In this document: one piece after another, positions 1 through 10,736 of the stretch
Position numbering within the stretch: the first letter of the stretch is position 1
Layout: every line of letters begins with the position of its first letter
NCBI GenBank assembly: GCA_027076325.1
Contig: JALTJZ010000005.1
Coordinates: 187,595 to 251,594, forward strand
DNA from: Chromatiales bacterium
GTDB lineage: Bacteria > Pseudomonadota > Gammaproteobacteria > UBA6429 > Thiohalophilaceae
Direction: 5' to 3'
DNA: 64,000 nt
The notes under the pieces: generated by a model
What the model was told of the DNA's origin: nothing
Seen by the model: only the letters and a program-made list of their open reading frames with translations
Database searches by the model: none
Position numbers and translations under genes: made by a program

Positions 1-272
1 ACAAAAAAGGCCAGCAAACCAAGCAGAATTGTCATCCCGAAATGGTGGACATCAATTTGGTAGGCACCTGAAAGGCTATGTGGAATTAATGCCAGAAAAG
101 CCGCGCCCAATAAAGCACCAATCGCAAAGCTGACCAAATGAGGAATAAGCCGGGTACGGGCTTTATTTGGTAACAGCAAAAAAGCAGAGGCCGCAATAAC
201 GCTGATTAATCCTCCAAGAAGGCTAAAAATAATAATCCAGAGCAATAAACTCATGCTTTCTAAAAATCCCAT
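1..272 (-). CDS. ZIP-family metal transporter, N-terminal part (cut by window edge)
   Basis: This is the first 90 codons of a membrane protein that continues beyond base 1. The translation begins MGFLESMSLLLWIIIFSLL, followed by a glycine-rich first helix, a basic loop (NKARTR) and a second helix with IGALLGAAFLALIPH, the pattern of ZIP/ZupT divalent-metal importers. The conserved HS after ALIP and the following His residues (DVHHFG) fit the family. An alternative ATG lies at 254; neither start has a strong ribosome-binding site. Substrate (Zn, Fe or Mn) cannot be told from this fragment. Confidence 0.75.
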   Translation of the reverse strand, partial: MGFLESMSLLLWIIIFSLLGGLISVIAASAFLLLPNKARTRLIPHLVSFAIGALLGAAFLALIPHSLSGAYQIDVHHFGMTILLGLLAFF

Positions 273-362
273 GTAATTGCTGAGTGATTTAAACAGCGGT
301 AAAAATAGATGTTATTTTAACAGGGCTATCTTAACGGATTTTTCGTGTGAATGCCTTATACA

Positions 363-1799
363 CTAACTTTTTTTAGCTTTGCCTTTATGAATCGCCTTGC
401 CGAATACATCCAGAGCCGATTCATGCAGAACTTCACAAAGCGATGGGTGAGCAAACATGGTCATTGCCAAATCTTCACTGCTACTATTAAATTCCATTGC
501 AATCACAGCCTGGGCAATTAATTCTGATACATGCGGTCCAAGCATATGTACACCTAAAATACGATCGGTTTTAGCATCGGCCAGTGTTTTAATAAAACCT
601 TGCGTTTGCCCCATTGCACGCGCCCGACCATTGCTGGCAAAAGGGAATGTACCCGTTTTATAGTCAATATTTTCTGACTTGAGTTGTTGTTCGGTTTTGC
701 CACACCAGGCAATTTCCGGATGAGTATAAACAACAAACGGAATGGTTTCATAATTCACTTGCGCAAAATGCCCGGCAATTAAATCGGCCACCATCACACC
801 TTCTTCCTCCCCCTTATGCGCCAGCATCGGGCCACGCACGGCATCACCAATCGCATAAACATGCGCCAGACGAGTTCTGCATTGCGTGTCAACTTCAATA
901 TACCCATGTGGGTCACAGATTAAGCCACTTTCTGGGGCAAACACATTATTTGTATTCGGGCTGCGACCAGCGGCAACAACAACCTTGTCGAATGTTTCTG
1001 TTTTAGCTTTACCAGCGTGGGTATATTGAATACTGACTTTATTCTTTTTAATTTCTGTGCTGTTAACCTGGCAGGCAAAATAAAAGCTTAACCCTTGTTG
1101 AGTGAGAATTTTACTGGCCTGTTTAGCAATGCTCTGGTCGACTGCCGGCAAAAAATCCTTACCCGCTTCAAGTAAAGTAACCTCTGCCCCCATACGGCGC
1201 CAGACGCTGCCTAACTCCAGGCCTATAATACCGGCACCAATAATGGCAAGGCGCTTTGGTACTTTGTCAAAAGACAATGCGGCAGTCGAATCAACAATTT
1301 TATCGTCTGTATAAGGGGCAGTAGCGATGGCTCTGGGTAACGAACCCGGTGCCAGAATAATATCGGTTGCAGTTATTATTTGCTTACTATTACCTTTGTT
1401 TAAGCTAACCTCAACCTGATTGTCAGCAAGTAATTTACCATGGCCGGTATAAAGCACAATGCCATTTACTTTAAACAGTGTAGCAACCCCACCGGTAAGT
1501 TCATCAACCACCTGTTGTTTGCGTTGCATTAATGTTGCAAGATCCAACGTGACGTTTGAAACCTTTATGCCATGCGCCGCCGTGTCATGTTGGCAACATT
1601 CAAGTAATTCAGATGATTCCAGTAGTGCCTTTGATGGAATACAGCCTACATTCAGGCAAGTACCCCCAAGTGAAGCGTTCCCCTTGCTATTCACCCCGCT
1701 ATCAATACAGGCTGTTTTTAAACCATGCTGTGCACAACGAATGGCTGCAACATACCCTGCCGGGCCAGCGCCTATTACAATAACATCATAGTCTTTCAT
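363..1799 (-). CDS. lpdA: Dihydrolipoyl dehydrogenase (E3)
   Basis: This 478-residue FAD flavoprotein re-oxidises the dihydrolipoyl groups of 2-oxoacid dehydrogenases and passes electrons to NAD+. The FAD-binding GAGPAG sits at residues 10-15, the redox disulfide motif GGTCLNVGC has Cys48 and Cys53, a second Rossmann motif for NAD (IGAGIIGLELG) lies near 187, and the C-terminal His-Glu active-site pair is H451/E456 in HPSLCE. Length is normal. It is the last gene of sucA-sucB-lpdA, 30 bases after sucB, so it is most likely the E3 of the 2-oxoglutarate dehydrogenase complex, though such E3s are often shared with other complexes. Confidence 0.95.
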   Translation of the reverse strand: MKDYDVIVIGAGPAGYVAAIRCAQHGLKTACIDSGVNSKGNASLGGTCLNVGCIPSKALLESSELLECCQHDTAAHGIKVSNVTLDLATLMQRKQQVVDELTGGVATLFKVNGIVLYTGHGKLLADNQVEVSLNKGNSKQIITATDIILAPGSLPRAIATAPYTDDKIVDSTAALSFDKVPKRLAIIGAGIIGLELGSVWRRMGAEVTLLEAGKDFLPAVDQSIAKQASKILTQQGLSFYFACQVNSTEIKKNKVSIQYTHAGKAKTETFDKVVVAAGRSPNTNNVFAPESGLICDPHGYIEVDTQCRTRLAHVYAIGDAVRGPMLAHKGEEEGVMVADLIAGHFAQVNYETIPFVVYTHPEIAWCGKTEQQLKSENIDYKTGTFPFASNGRARAMGQTQGFIKTLADAKTDRILGVHMLGPHVSELIAQAVIAMEFNSSSEDLAMTMFAHPSLCEVLHESALDVFGKAIHKGKAKKS

Positions 1800-1829
1800 T
1801 CTAACTTTGTTCCTGCATTACGTATTCGT

Positions 1830-3032
1830 TTATATATCAAGCAGCATTCGCGCCGGATCTTCGAGCAAATCTTTTACCGTCACTAAAAACTGTACTGCCT
1901 CACGGCCGTCAATAATGCGATGATCATAGGATAAGGCCACATACATCATCGGGCGGATAACAACCTCACCCTGTTCTGCAATTGGCCGCTGTTCAATTTT
2001 ATGCATTCCCAAAATTGCACTTTGCGGTGGGTTCAGAATGGGTGTTGATAACATGGAGCCAAACACACCACCATTAGTAATACTGAAGGTGCCCCCTGTT
2101 ATTTGTTCCAGTGTTAAATTACCTGTTTTAGCCAACTCTCCAAATTTATTTATAGTTTGCTCTATCTCCGGCATGCTCATTTGATCTGCATCGCGTAAAA
2201 TCGGTACGACCAGCCCTCGTGGTGAGCCCACTGCAATTCCAATATCAAAAAAACCATGATAGATAATATCATTATCATCAACCGAAGCATTCACTTCAGG
2301 AAATTGTTTTAAGGCTTCCACCACAGCTTTAACAAAAAATGACATAAACCCAAGACGCACCCCGTGTTTGCGTTCAAAAGAATCACGGTACTTTTTCCGT
2401 AAGTCCATTACCGGTTGCATATTGATTTCATTAAAGGTTGTTAAAATGGCGGCTGTATGTTGTGCCTGTAACAAGCGTTCGGCAATACGTACGCGCAAGC
2501 GTGTCATTGGCACACGCTTTTGTGGCCGTTGGCCATTCGGTAGTTCAATACCGTTAACCGATTCTTTTGTTTTAATCTGTTTAGCTTGCTGCAGAAAAGC
2601 GAGGACATCTTCTTTTAAAACCCGCCCCCCTTTACCACTGGCTTTTATTGCTGCAACGTCAAGATTATTTTCTTTAATCAGTTTGTTAGCCGAAGGTGTT
2701 ACAAAGAGCGCTTTATCCGATGCTGCTGTTTCTTTTGTCAGGGTGGTTTGTTTATTTTCAACCGGGCTCGTTTTATTTTCTGCCATACTTGTTGTTTGCT
2801 CTTTGATGGTTGCAATTACCTGGCCACCGACCACCGTTGCACCTTCGTCAATCAGTATTTTTTCAACAATCCCTTCTACCAAACTCGGCACTTCAAAGAC
2901 CACTTTATCGGTTTCAATATCGGCAATCACTTCTCCCTGCGCAATGCTGTCTCCCGGCTTTTTATGCCAGCTTGTTAACAAACCATCGGTAACAGATTCA
3001 GGAAAAGCAGGTACTTTTATTTCTATGCTCAT
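1830..3032 (-). CDS. sucB: 2-oxoglutarate dehydrogenase E2, dihydrolipoyl succinyltransferase
   Basis: This 400-residue E2 core protein transfers the succinyl group to CoA in the TCA cycle. The N-terminal lipoyl domain carries the lipoylated lysine at K43 in [10 protein letters not shown] Thr/Lys-rich linker is followed by a peripheral-subunit-binding domain (about 115-150, [12 protein letters not shown]) and the catalytic domain ending with DHRIIDG (His371, Asp375). The reading frame is open upstream, but the start at 3032 gives the canonical [13 protein letters not shown] and follows AAGGG; upstream codons overlap the end of sucA. It lies 13 bases after sucA. Confidence 0.95.
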   Translation of the reverse strand: MSIEIKVPAFPESVTDGLLTSWHKKPGDSIAQGEVIADIETDKVVFEVPSLVEGIVEKILIDEGATVVGGQVIATIKEQTTSMAENKTSPVENKQTTLTKETAASDKALFVTPSANKLIKENNLDVAAIKASGKGGRVLKEDVLAFLQQAKQIKTKESVNGIELPNGQRPQKRVPMTRLRVRIAERLLQAQHTAAILTTFNEINMQPVMDLRKKYRDSFERKHGVRLGFMSFFVKAVVEALKQFPEVNASVDDNDIIYHGFFDIGIAVGSPRGLVVPILRDADQMSMPEIEQTINKFGELAKTGNLTLEQITGGTFSITNGGVFGSMLSTPILNPPQSAILGMHKIEQRPIAEQGEVVIRPMMYVALSYDHRIIDGREAVQFLVTVKDLLEDPARMLLDI

Positions 3033-3045
3033 AAGATAAGCCCTT

Positions 3046-5886
3046 TTAATTTTTAATCCCCAGTGCATCTTCAACCAGCTGCTGTTGCTGAGCCTTATGT
3101 AAAGCAAGGTAGCCAACCGCAGGCGCCGCCAGGGGAGGACGGCCGGCATATTCAAGAGGGTATGCAGTTCCAATCACGGCACGTATATGGTGTTGACTTG
3201 CATACCATGCACCCTGGTTCATAGGTTCTTCCTGACACCAGATATAAGTCCTTGCATTTACATAACGCTTTACCTGCTGGCGAGCCTGCTTATCCGGGAA
3301 AGGATATAACTGTTCGATACGTATAATCGCAATATCATCTATTTTTTCCTGGCGACGACGTTCAATTAAATCGACAAAGACTTTACCACTACAAAAGATA
3401 ACTCGTTTAATTTTGTTATCGTCAAGATTATCCATTTCAGGTATCACCATCTTGAACTCACTCTCAGACAACTCGGCAAGTTCACTGGCAGCAAGCGGGT
3501 GGCGCAGCAAGCTTTTAGGTGACATGACAATCAAAGGTCGACGACAGTGCATGTGCATTTGTCGGCGTAATACATGAAATATTTGTGCCGCAGTTGTGGG
3601 GATAACCACCTGAATATTATGTTGTGCACATAATTGTAAATAACGTTCCAGGCGCGCCGATGAATGTTCAGCACCCTGACCTTCAAAACCATGTGGCAAA
3701 AACATGACCAAACCACTCATGCGATTCCACTTTTGCTCACCAGCACTGATAAACTGGTCAATAACAACCTGTGCATTGTTGGCAAAGTCACCAAACTGTG
3801 CTTCCCAAATGGTTAGCGTTAATGGATCGGTGGTGGTATAACCATACTCAAAGGCCAATACCGCTTCTTCTGACAATAGAGAGTTAATCACCAGAAAATG
3901 TGTATCGGTATTTTCAAGATGACGCAGAGGAACATAAGTACTGCCGTCTATTTGATTATGCAAAACACAGTGCCGGTGAAAAAAAGTACCCCGGCCACTG
4001 TCTTGCCCGGACAATCTGACCGAATAGCCCTCCGTTAACAATGTTGCATAAGCCATCGTTTCGGCAAAGCCCCAGTCAATCGCCTGTGTGCCTGCTGCCA
4101 TTTGTTTACGTGCGGCCATGATTTTTTCAACACTTCGATGCAATGTAAAATCACCCGGTAATTTGGCTAACTGTTTATATAAAGTCTGTAGCGTGTCCAC
4201 CTTAACACGGGTGATAACATCACCATTAAACGCTTTTTTTAGATAAGGACGCCAGTCAGCAACATGCGGATAGCGTGCTTCTTCTGCCGGTATAAATTCT
4301 TCAACCACAGAATGCCCGGCGTCCAGCGTTTTACGGTAAGCCTGTAGTCGTTGTTGTATGTTTTCCTCTGTCACTACACCCTGCTCTATTAGCTTGTGAC
4401 TATAAACTGTTTTTGTGGTTGCCAGCTCTTTTATTAACTTATACATAACCGGCTGTGTGGCCATAGGTTCATCGGCTTCACTGTGGCCATGACGACGATA
4501 GCACACCATATCAATGACAACGTCTTTAAAAAAATTCATCCGATAGTCCAATGCCATTTGCGCAACCAGCAATACCGCTTCAGGATCGTCTCCATTAACA
4601 TGAAAAATGGGCGCATTCACCATTTTTGCAACATCCGTACAATACAGTGTTGAGCGTGCGTCTTCCTGATTACTGGTGGTAAAGCCAATCTGATTGTTGA
4701 TAACAATATGTACTGTGCCCTTGGTTGAATAACCACGTGACTGTGACATGTTAAATGTTTCCATCACCACACCTTGCCCTGCAAAAGCGGCATCACCATG
4801 AATCAGTATGGGTACAACTTTTGTTCCGTCCTTGTCCCCTCGTCTGTCCTGTCGAGCACGCACCGAACCTTCTACTACCGGCGCAACAATTTCAAGATGG
4901 GAGGGGTTAAACGCCAGAGAGACATGTATCGCCCCATTGCTTGTCTTAAAGTCAGACGAAAAACCCATGTGATATTTCACATCGCCAGTGCCCTGTGGTT
5001 TTTTATGATTACCTTCAAACTCCGAAAAAAGCTCAGCCGGTGTCTTACCCATAATGTTAACCAGTACATTTAAACGGCCACGATGTGCCATGCCAATGAC
5101 CATTTCCTTAATACCGTGTTTACTCCCACCACGTTGTATAATACCTTTCAATAACGGAATCAGGCTTTCGCCTCCTTCCAGTGAGAAGCGTTTTTGTCCT
5201 GTGTACTTTGTATGTAAGTATTGTTCCAGGCCTTCCGCAGCAATAAGCTGTTGAAGTAACGCCTGTTTTATTTTATCCGTGAATGAAGGTGAACCCCGAC
5301 GACTTTCAAGAAAATTCTGAAGCCAACGCTTTTCTTTTACATTCGTGATATGCATATACTCTGCACCAATACAGCCGCAGTAAGTCGCTCGCACAGTTGC
5401 AATTATTTCTCGCAAAGTAGCTGTTTCCGAACCAACAAGTGAACCCGTGTTAAAAAGGGTGTCCAGATCATCTTCCGATAAACCATGGTGCTGTAACGTC
5501 AACTCTTTGGCGAGCAGTGGTTTCTTTTTACTTAAAGGGTTCACATTGGCCGATAGATGCCCCATAAACCGATAAGCATTAATCATCTGTAACACCCGCA
5601 CTTGTCGCGCATCATGTTCACTGGATACAAACGGCTGTTTTCTGTTTTGAAATAAAGGAGAGGGCTGTTGGCGAAAAACCTGCTTTATAGCCGAATGGGG
5701 AACATCATGTTCATGGGTATTAACAGCAGGTAAATTATTAAAAATAGTTTGCCATTCGGCGCTGACGGCATCGGGATTATTCAGGTATGTTGCATACAGT
5801 GCATCAAGATAAGCCGCATTCACGCCGGCATATGCCGAGTCTTCCAACAGTGTTTCTAATGATTGCCGCCTGACAGAAATATCCAT
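3046..5886 (-). CDS. sucA: 2-oxoglutarate dehydrogenase E1 component
   Basis: This 946-residue thiamine-diphosphate enzyme decarboxylates 2-oxoglutarate and succinylates the E2 lipoyl arm. The N-terminal 40 residues ([17 protein letters not shown]) form the E2-binding segment typical of OdhA/Suc[10 protein letters not shown] near 270 and [11 protein letters not shown] are conserved E1o active-site and ThDP-binding stretches, and the C-terminal transketolase-like domain has [10 protein letters not shown] and [14 protein letters not shown]. The length matches E. coli SucA. It heads the sucA-sucB-lpdA operon; sucCD are not in view. Confidence 0.96.
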   Translation of the reverse strand: MDISVRRQSLETLLEDSAYAGVNAAYLDALYATYLNNPDAVSAEWQTIFNNLPAVNTHEHDVPHSAIKQVFRQQPSPLFQNRKQPFVSSEHDARQVRVLQMINAYRFMGHLSANVNPLSKKKPLLAKELTLQHHGLSEDDLDTLFNTGSLVGSETATLREIIATVRATYCGCIGAEYMHITNVKEKRWLQNFLESRRGSPSFTDKIKQALLQQLIAAEGLEQYLHTKYTGQKRFSLEGGESLIPLLKGIIQRGGSKHGIKEMVIGMAHRGRLNVLVNIMGKTPAELFSEFEGNHKKPQGTGDVKYHMGFSSDFKTSNGAIHVSLAFNPSHLEIVAPVVEGSVRARQDRRGDKDGTKVVPILIHGDAAFAGQGVVMETFNMSQSRGYSTKGTVHIVINNQIGFTTSNQEDARSTLYCTDVAKMVNAPIFHVNGDDPEAVLLVAQMALDYRMNFFKDVVIDMVCYRRHGHSEADEPMATQPVMYKLIKELATTKTVYSHKLIEQGVVTEENIQQRLQAYRKTLDAGHSVVEEFIPAEEARYPHVADWRPYLKKAFNGDVITRVKVDTLQTLYKQLAKLPGDFTLHRSVEKIMAARKQMAAGTQAIDWGFAETMAYATLLTEGYSVRLSGQDSGRGTFFHRHCVLHNQIDGSTYVPLRHLENTDTHFLVINSLLSEEAVLAFEYGYTTTDPLTLTIWEAQFGDFANNAQVVIDQFISAGEQKWNRMSGLVMFLPHGFEGQGAEHSSARLERYLQLCAQHNIQVVIPTTAAQIFHVLRRQMHMHCRRPLIVMSPKSLLRHPLAASELAELSESEFKMVIPEMDNLDDNKIKRVIFCSGKVFVDLIERRRQEKIDDIAIIRIEQLYPFPDKQARQQVKRYVNARTYIWCQEEPMNQGAWYASQHHIRAVIGTAYPLEYAGRPPLAAPAVGYLALHKAQQQQLVEDALGIKN

Positions 5887-5924
5887 ATATACCCACTGAC
5901 TAAAAGAGTAATGTATTTCAAATA

Positions 5925-5955
5925 ATTATAGTCGGCATATTAATGAAATACTCAA
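5925..5955 (-). promoter_or_regulatory. Candidate sigma-70 promoter of the sucAB-lpdA operon
   Basis: Reading the minus strand, a perfect TATAAT lies at 5930-5925, about 40 bases before the sucA start. The best -35 partner is TTGAGT (5955-5950), but its spacing of 19 bases is longer than ideal. The predicted 5' leader is about 30 bases. This is inferred from consensus only. Confidence 0.45.
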
Positions 5956-5984
5956 AACTTCCATGCTTTTTCAAAACAAACTTA

Positions 5985-7346
5985 TTAAATAATAAAAGAA
6001 TACCCCAAACCAATAACGGCACTAACCGCAATCACCGTTACAATACCTATTTTGTAGCGAAACAATGCGATAAAAGCAGTAACCCCTATTAATGCAGCAA
6101 ACCATTCAAATCCGACACCAATACCCGCTTCAAACCCTTGTGGCCACAATACATGGTAAGCAAAAAAAACAGCCAGATTTAATATAACCCCTACCACTGC
6201 CGCCGTTATTCCGGTTAATGGTGCAGTAAAACCAACATCATGTCGGGTTGCCTCGACTGCGGGTCCCCCGAGCAGTATAAAAAGAAATGAGGGCAAAAAA
6301 GTAAACAATGTAGCAACGCTGGCACCGGCAATACCGGCCAGCACAAGCATATCCGGGCCAAAAATTTCTTTTGTCCAGCCCCCCACATAACCCACAAAAG
6401 CCACCACCATAATCAGTGGCCCCGGCGTGGTTTCACCCAATGCAAGGCCGTCAATCATTTGTGCTCCGGTTAACCACCCATACTGTTCAACACCACCCTG
6501 ATACACATAAGGCAATACCGCGTATGCCCCACCAAAGGTTACCAGTGCGGCTTTGGTAAAGAACCAGCCCATTTGTGTTAATGTGCCATCCCAGCCATAG
6601 GTATTAAAAAGTAGCGCCATTGCGCCAAAGCCAATAAACAAACCAATCACTAAATAACTTATAAACTTGCTCCATTTAAAACGCGCATGTTCCGGAACAG
6701 GTGTATTGTCATCAATAATTGCTATTCCATAGGATTTCCCTGATTCACCATGATGGCCTCCAGCGGTAAATTTTTCAGGTGCCAAACGTGAACCTGCATA
6801 ACCGATAATACCCGCACCAATTAATATATAAGGAAAAGGAATATCAAAAACAAAGATTGCCACAAAGGCCAGTGCAGCCATTAACCGCAATACATTGTTA
6901 TTTAAAGCCCGTGAACCAATACGGTAAGCTGCAAAAACCACAATCGCAGTCACAGCCGGTTTAATACCATACAAAATACCTGCAACCGCAGGCAAATCAC
7001 CGAAGCTAAGATAGCCCCATGTAAGTGCAGAGAGAATGAACAAAGACGGTAAAACAAACAAAACACCCGCTATAATCCCGCCCCATACACCATGCATTAA
7101 CCAACCAATGTACGTTGCTAACTGCTGTGCTTCTGGTCCGGGCAAAACCATTGTGTAATTAAGTGCATGCAAAAAACGATGCTCGGAAATCCAGCGGCGT
7201 TTTTCCACCAGTTCCTGATGCATCATACTGATTTGCCCGGCCGGGCCACCAAAACTGATAAACCCCAGCTTTAACCAGTAAAGAAAAGCGTCAGTAAAAG
7301 AAACGGGGGCTGGTTTTTTATTTTTATCTAAAGTATCAGACATCAT
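5985..7346 (-). CDS. chrA: Chromate efflux transporter, CHR family (long form)
   Basis: This 453-residue inner-membrane protein is predicted to export chromate, or possibly sulfate-like anions. Two homologous CHR halves are visible: the N-terminal half has FGGPAGQISMMHQELVEKRRW and LPGPEAQQLATYIGW, and the second half has TFGGAYAVLPYV and ALGETTPGPLIMVVAFVGY. About ten hydrophobic segments are present, and a hydrophilic loop (residues about 190-225) joins the halves. It lies between the suc operon and pgeF on the same strand with short gaps. ChrA homologues often occur without proven chromate resistance, so the substrate is inferred from family only. Confidence 0.9.
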   Translation of the reverse strand: MMSDTLDKNKKPAPVSFTDAFLYWLKLGFISFGGPAGQISMMHQELVEKRRWISEHRFLHALNYTMVLPGPEAQQLATYIGWLMHGVWGGIIAGVLFVLPSLFILSALTWGYLSFGDLPAVAGILYGIKPAVTAIVVFAAYRIGSRALNNNVLRLMAALAFVAIFVFDIPFPYILIGAGIIGYAGSRLAPEKFTAGGHHGESGKSYGIAIIDDNTPVPEHARFKWSKFISYLVIGLFIGFGAMALLFNTYGWDGTLTQMGWFFTKAALVTFGGAYAVLPYVYQGGVEQYGWLTGAQMIDGLALGETTPGPLIMVVAFVGYVGGWTKEIFGPDMLVLAGIAGASVATLFTFLPSFLFILLGGPAVEATRHDVGFTAPLTGITAAVVGVILNLAVFFAYHVLWPQGFEAGIGVGFEWFAALIGVTAFIALFRYKIGIVTVIAVSAVIGLGYSFII

Positions 7347-7401
7347 CTATCCTTGAGTTATTGGAAATATGTATTTATATATTTAGCGTATGCAATAACT
7401 A

Positions 7402-8178
7402 TTACTGCAACCATATCATACTTGCCATTCGTCCAGTACTTATGCCATCACGTCGGTAGGAATAAAAACGTTCGGTGTCCTGATAAGTACAAAAGTCTTC
7501 GCTTGATATTTGATTTTCTGTTATGCCTGATTCAATTAATTGCAATTGCACAGCATAAGATGAATTTAATAAATAATGGTTTGCGTCTTGTATTGTAAAG
7601 GCCTGCTCTAATACTGCATCTTGATGAACAAATGCATCTTTCACCTCCCGTCCGACTTCATAGACCTTACCGCTAATAGCCGGACCTATCCAGACCTGCA
7701 CATCGGCTAAATCAGCTTCCATCTCTTCGCTATAAATTTGTAATACTTTTTTGAGAATGCCATTGGCAATGCCTTTCCAGCCTGCATGTGCTGCGGCAAC
7801 CCAGGTGGCCTGTTTATTACAAAATAAAACCGGTACGCAATCTGCCGTCATAACAGCACAAATAATATTTTTATCGGTTGTATAACTGGCATCGGCAACC
7901 AACGTTTGTCTGACATTTTGTGCTGTCAAGCGAACCACCTTATCGCTGTGTATTTGTTCCAGCCAGCCAGGTTCATCTGGTAATTTACAATGTGCTTTTA
8001 ACCTGCTTCTGTTTTCTTTAACGTCTGTCGGATTATCGTTTACGTGTGTGGCCAGATTAAGTTCATCATAAGGTGGCTGACTCACACCGCCTTTACGCGT
8101 GGTGCTGAGTGATTGAACATTGTCTGAAACAGGCCAGGCTGGCGTAATGATCTGTGGAGGGTTATTTGCCAGGCTCAT
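7402..8178 (-). CDS. pgeF: Laccase-domain protein YfiH/PgeF (purine nucleoside phosphorylase-type; peptidoglycan editing factor)
   Basis: This 258-residue protein belongs to the DUF152/YfiH family. The family's zinc-site His and Cys residues are visible in MTADCVPVLFC and AAAHAGWKGIANGIL, together with IGPAISGKVYEVG and the C-terminal ERFYSYRRDGISTGR. Family members have been described as purine nucleoside phosphorylase/adenosine deaminase-like enzymes, and E. coli YfiH as an editing factor that prevents mis-incorporation of L-Ser into peptidoglycan precursors. The start overlaps the rluD stop by 4 bases (ATGA), the usual rluD-yfiH pairing, so the two are translationally coupled. Confidence 0.9.
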   Translation of the reverse strand: MSLANNPPQIITPAWPVSDNVQSLSTTRKGGVSQPPYDELNLATHVNDNPTDVKENRSRLKAHCKLPDEPGWLEQIHSDKVVRLTAQNVRQTLVADASYTTDKNIICAVMTADCVPVLFCNKQATWVAAAHAGWKGIANGILKKVLQIYSEEMEADLADVQVWIGPAISGKVYEVGREVKDAFVHQDAVLEQAFTIQDANHYLLNSSYAVQLQLIESGITENQISSEDFCTYQDTERFYSYRRDGISTGRMASMIWLQ

Positions 8179-9146
8179 AAGGTTTCGAGTTTGGTTAATA
8201 ATTGCTGAATATCATCGGCTAGCGGTGCCTGCCACTGCATTTGCTCTTTTGTAACCGGGTGCGACAATGTTAATTGATATGCATGTAAAGCCTGACGTTT
8301 AAATTGTTGAATGGCTTCACGCACAGAGTCGCTGCATTGTCTGGGAATGCGCACCCGCCCACCGTACACAGGATCGCCCACGATAGGGAAATGAATGTGC
8401 GCCATATGTACCCGAATCTGATGCGTCCGGCCGGTTTCAAGTTTTACATCTAATAGGGTATATGCATGGTAACGTTGCCGGATCCGGTAATGGGTTACCG
8501 CGTGTTTTGCACCACTGTCCAGATCCCCGCGAACCGCCATGCGTTTACGATCAACTTTATGTCGCCCAATAGCGGCATCGACCGTGCCACCGGCGGTGAC
8601 TTCTCCTTGCACAAGTGCAATGTATTCTCGTGCAATTTCTCTTGCCTGTAATTTTTCAACCAGATAGCAATGTGCGCTTAAGGTTTTCGCTACCACCATA
8701 ATACCCGAAGTGTCCTTGTCTAAACGATGTACCACCCCGGCGCGAGGCAAATTCTCTGCATTGGCAACATGGTGCAATAAGGCGTTGCAAAGTGTTCCCC
8801 CTGAATGACCCGGTGCAGGGTGCACAACCATACCAACGGGCTTGTTAATCACCAGAATAGCCTCATCTTCAAAGATAATATCCAGCGGGATAGCCTCGGC
8901 CTGCCAGACAACTTCAACTTCAGCGTCAACCCGGACAACAATATTTTCCCCCGTATACACCTTGTCTTTTGGCTTACGCTGTTGCTGCTCTACGGTGACG
9001 CGACCGGATTGTATCCATTGTTTCAGGCGAGCACGGGAATATTGATCAAATAGCCGGCTTAATGCCTGATCAAGGCGCATTCCAGTCAGTGATTGCGGTA
9101 CAGCGGCTTCCAGTATTTGCTGTTCTTGTGGTAATTCAATGGGCAT
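8175..9146 (-). CDS. rluD: 23S rRNA pseudouridine synthase RluD
   Basis: This 323-residue enzyme converts uridines in helix 69 of 23S rRNA (1911, 1915 and 1917 in E. coli) to pseudouridine. An N-terminal S4 RNA-binding domain (residues 22-70, LDQALSRLFDQYSRARLKQWI) is followed by the catalytic domain with HRLDKDTSG, where Asp143 is the predicted nucleophile. TGRTHQIRVH, close to the C-terminal part of the fold, is also canonical. Its place next to divergent bamD and before pgeF is conserved in many gammaproteobacteria. Confidence 0.93.
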   Translation of the reverse strand: MPIELPQEQQILEAAVPQSLTGMRLDQALSRLFDQYSRARLKQWIQSGRVTVEQQQRKPKDKVYTGENIVVRVDAEVEVVWQAEAIPLDIIFEDEAILVINKPVGMVVHPAPGHSGGTLCNALLHHVANAENLPRAGVVHRLDKDTSGIMVVAKTLSAHCYLVEKLQAREIAREYIALVQGEVTAGGTVDAAIGRHKVDRKRMAVRGDLDSGAKHAVTHYRIRQRYHAYTLLDVKLETGRTHQIRVHMAHIHFPIVGDPVYGGRVRIPRQCSDSVREAIQQFKRQALHAYQLTLSHPVTKEQMQWQAPLADDIQQLLTKLETL

Positions 9147-9195
9147 AGGTTTATGGCGTCTGTCATGTTTTAGCTAAATGTTAGTCGTTCAGGCA

Positions 9196-9224
9196 TTTAA
9201 TCTGGCGACTCATCAGAGTATACT
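9196..9224 (+). promoter_or_regulatory. Candidate sigma-70 promoter of bamD
   Basis: TATACT at 9219-9224 matches the -10 consensus in five of six positions. It has a weak -35 (TTTAAT, 9196-9201) at the ideal 17-base spacing. Transcription would start near 9231, about 33 bases before the first bamD ATG. Confidence 0.4.
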
Positions 9225-9263
9225 GCATCCTTCGTTATTACCTAAATAAAGCATTAAGCCCTT

Positions 9264-10067
9264 ATGAATCTATCAAGCATGAATCTATCGAACTGGAAAC
9301 GTTTTTTATCCAATACCCTTTTAATATCGGCAAGCCTGATTATTTTACAAGGGTGCGCCGGACTGGATAGTCACGATTTACCTGAAGATATTAGCGCCGC
9401 AGAATTATACAAAGAAGCCAAAAATCATCTGAATGACTCAAATTACGAAGATGCGATTAAGCTCTATGAACAAATCGAGTCGCGCTACCCTTACGGCAAA
9501 TATGCGGAACGTGCACAACTTGAAATCGCTTATGCTTATTATAAGGACAACGAACCTGAAACTGCCATTTTATCTGCTGACCGTTTTATTAAACTACATC
9601 CTAACCACCCTAATGTGGACTACCTCTATTATTTAAAAGGCCTGGCTGCCTTTGATGTAAATAGCTCATTCTTTAGTAAGTTATTTAACCAGGATGAAGC
9701 CGAGCGTGACCCAAAGGCGGCTCGTCAGGCCTTCCAGTATTTTGCTGAACTATTAAAACGCTACCCTAAAACCCAGTACCGCAATGATGCGATAAAACGC
9801 ATGAAACTTTTACGAGATAATCTCGCGCGCTATGAAATATTTGTGGCTAAATATTATATGAAACGAAATGCTTATCTGGCTGCGGTTAACCGTGCAAAAT
9901 ACGTTATCCAGCATTACCCAAAAACAAAATCAATTCCTGATGCGCTCGGTGTCATGGTGCTGGGCTACCGGAAATTAGGCCTTAAAAATCTGGAAAAAGA
10001 TGCTTTACGGGTGTTACAGCTCAACCACCCGAATCACCCGGCAACATTAAATGCGATGAAAAACTAA
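9264..10067 (+). CDS. bamD: Outer-membrane protein assembly factor BamD (lipoprotein)
   Basis: This 267-residue protein is a subunit of the BAM complex that inserts beta-barrel proteins in the outer membrane. A hydrophobic signal sequence ends in the lipobox LQGC (Cys31), predicting acylation and outer-membrane anchoring. The mature part contains TPR-like helical repeats (ELYKEAKNHLNDSNYEDAIKLYEQIESRYP, ETAILSADRFIKLHPNHP). The first 10 codons contain a 15-base tandem duplication that gives two candidate ATGs, at 9264 and 9279; neither has a strong Shine-Dalgarno. It is divergent from rluD and upstream of pilSR, as in Pseudomonas. Confidence 0.93.
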   Translation: MNLSSMNLSNWKRFLSNTLLISASLIILQGCAGLDSHDLPEDISAAELYKEAKNHLNDSNYEDAIKLYEQIESRYPYGKYAERAQLEIAYAYYKDNEPETAILSADRFIKLHPNHPNVDYLYYLKGLAAFDVNSSFFSKLFNQDEAERDPKAARQAFQYFAELLKRYPKTQYRNDAIKRMKLLRDNLARYEIFVAKYYMKRNAYLAAVNRAKYVIQHYPKTKSIPDALGVMVLGYRKLGLKNLEKDALRVLQLNHPNHPATLNAMKN

Positions 10068-10077
10068 GAAATATAAA

Positions 10078-10096
10078 TTGGTTAATATTTAACCAA
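10078..10096. terminator. Possible bidirectional terminator between bamD and glnB
   Basis: The convergent ends of bamD and glnB are separated by a perfect inverted repeat, TTGGTTAA-TAT-TTAACCAA. It is AT-rich and lacks a clear T-tract, so termination efficiency is uncertain. Confidence 0.35.
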
Positions 10097-10104
10097 ATTC
10101 CCAC

Positions 10105-10479
<375 letters not shown>

Positions 10480-10482
10480 CTA

Positions 10483-10498
10483 AGCAGGAATTTGGCCT
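10483..10498 (-). promoter_or_regulatory. Candidate sigma-54 (RpoN) promoter of glnB
   Basis: On the minus strand the sequence AGGCCAAATTCCTGCT has the invariant GG and GC separated by exactly 10 bases, with C after GG and T before GC as in the TGGCAC-N5-TTGC consensus. Transcription would begin about 25-30 bases before ATG 10443. P-II genes are commonly RpoN/NtrC-dependent. I did not find a convincing NtrC site by eye. Confidence 0.55.
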
Positions 10499-10736
10499 AA
10501 AAAAGGCTTTTCAAACTATTTTCAGACTCAAACCTTCACGATTTTGTAATAAATTTAAGTAAACCGAGATTAACCGCATTTTATTCGAATTACCATAGCT
10601 AAATGAGCCCATGACTTCCAGCAAATCAGGCAAATTCCAGCCCAAAAAAGCACTTTCAGTAATATTCTATTGCATCTCGCAACTTTGCAGAGATTTTGGC
10701 AAAATGGCAAATCGACTTTCACCATCAGGAAACACC

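Noticed and set aside
310..322. TGTTA-TTT-TAACA as terminator after lpdA
   Set aside because: Only a 5-bp AT stem with a 3-base loop; far too weak.
2368..3039. 223-codon plus-strand ORF antisense to sucB
   Set aside because: It mirrors sucB, has no ribosome-binding site or recognisable domain, and its composition (Ser/Arg/Cys-rich) is that of an antisense frame.
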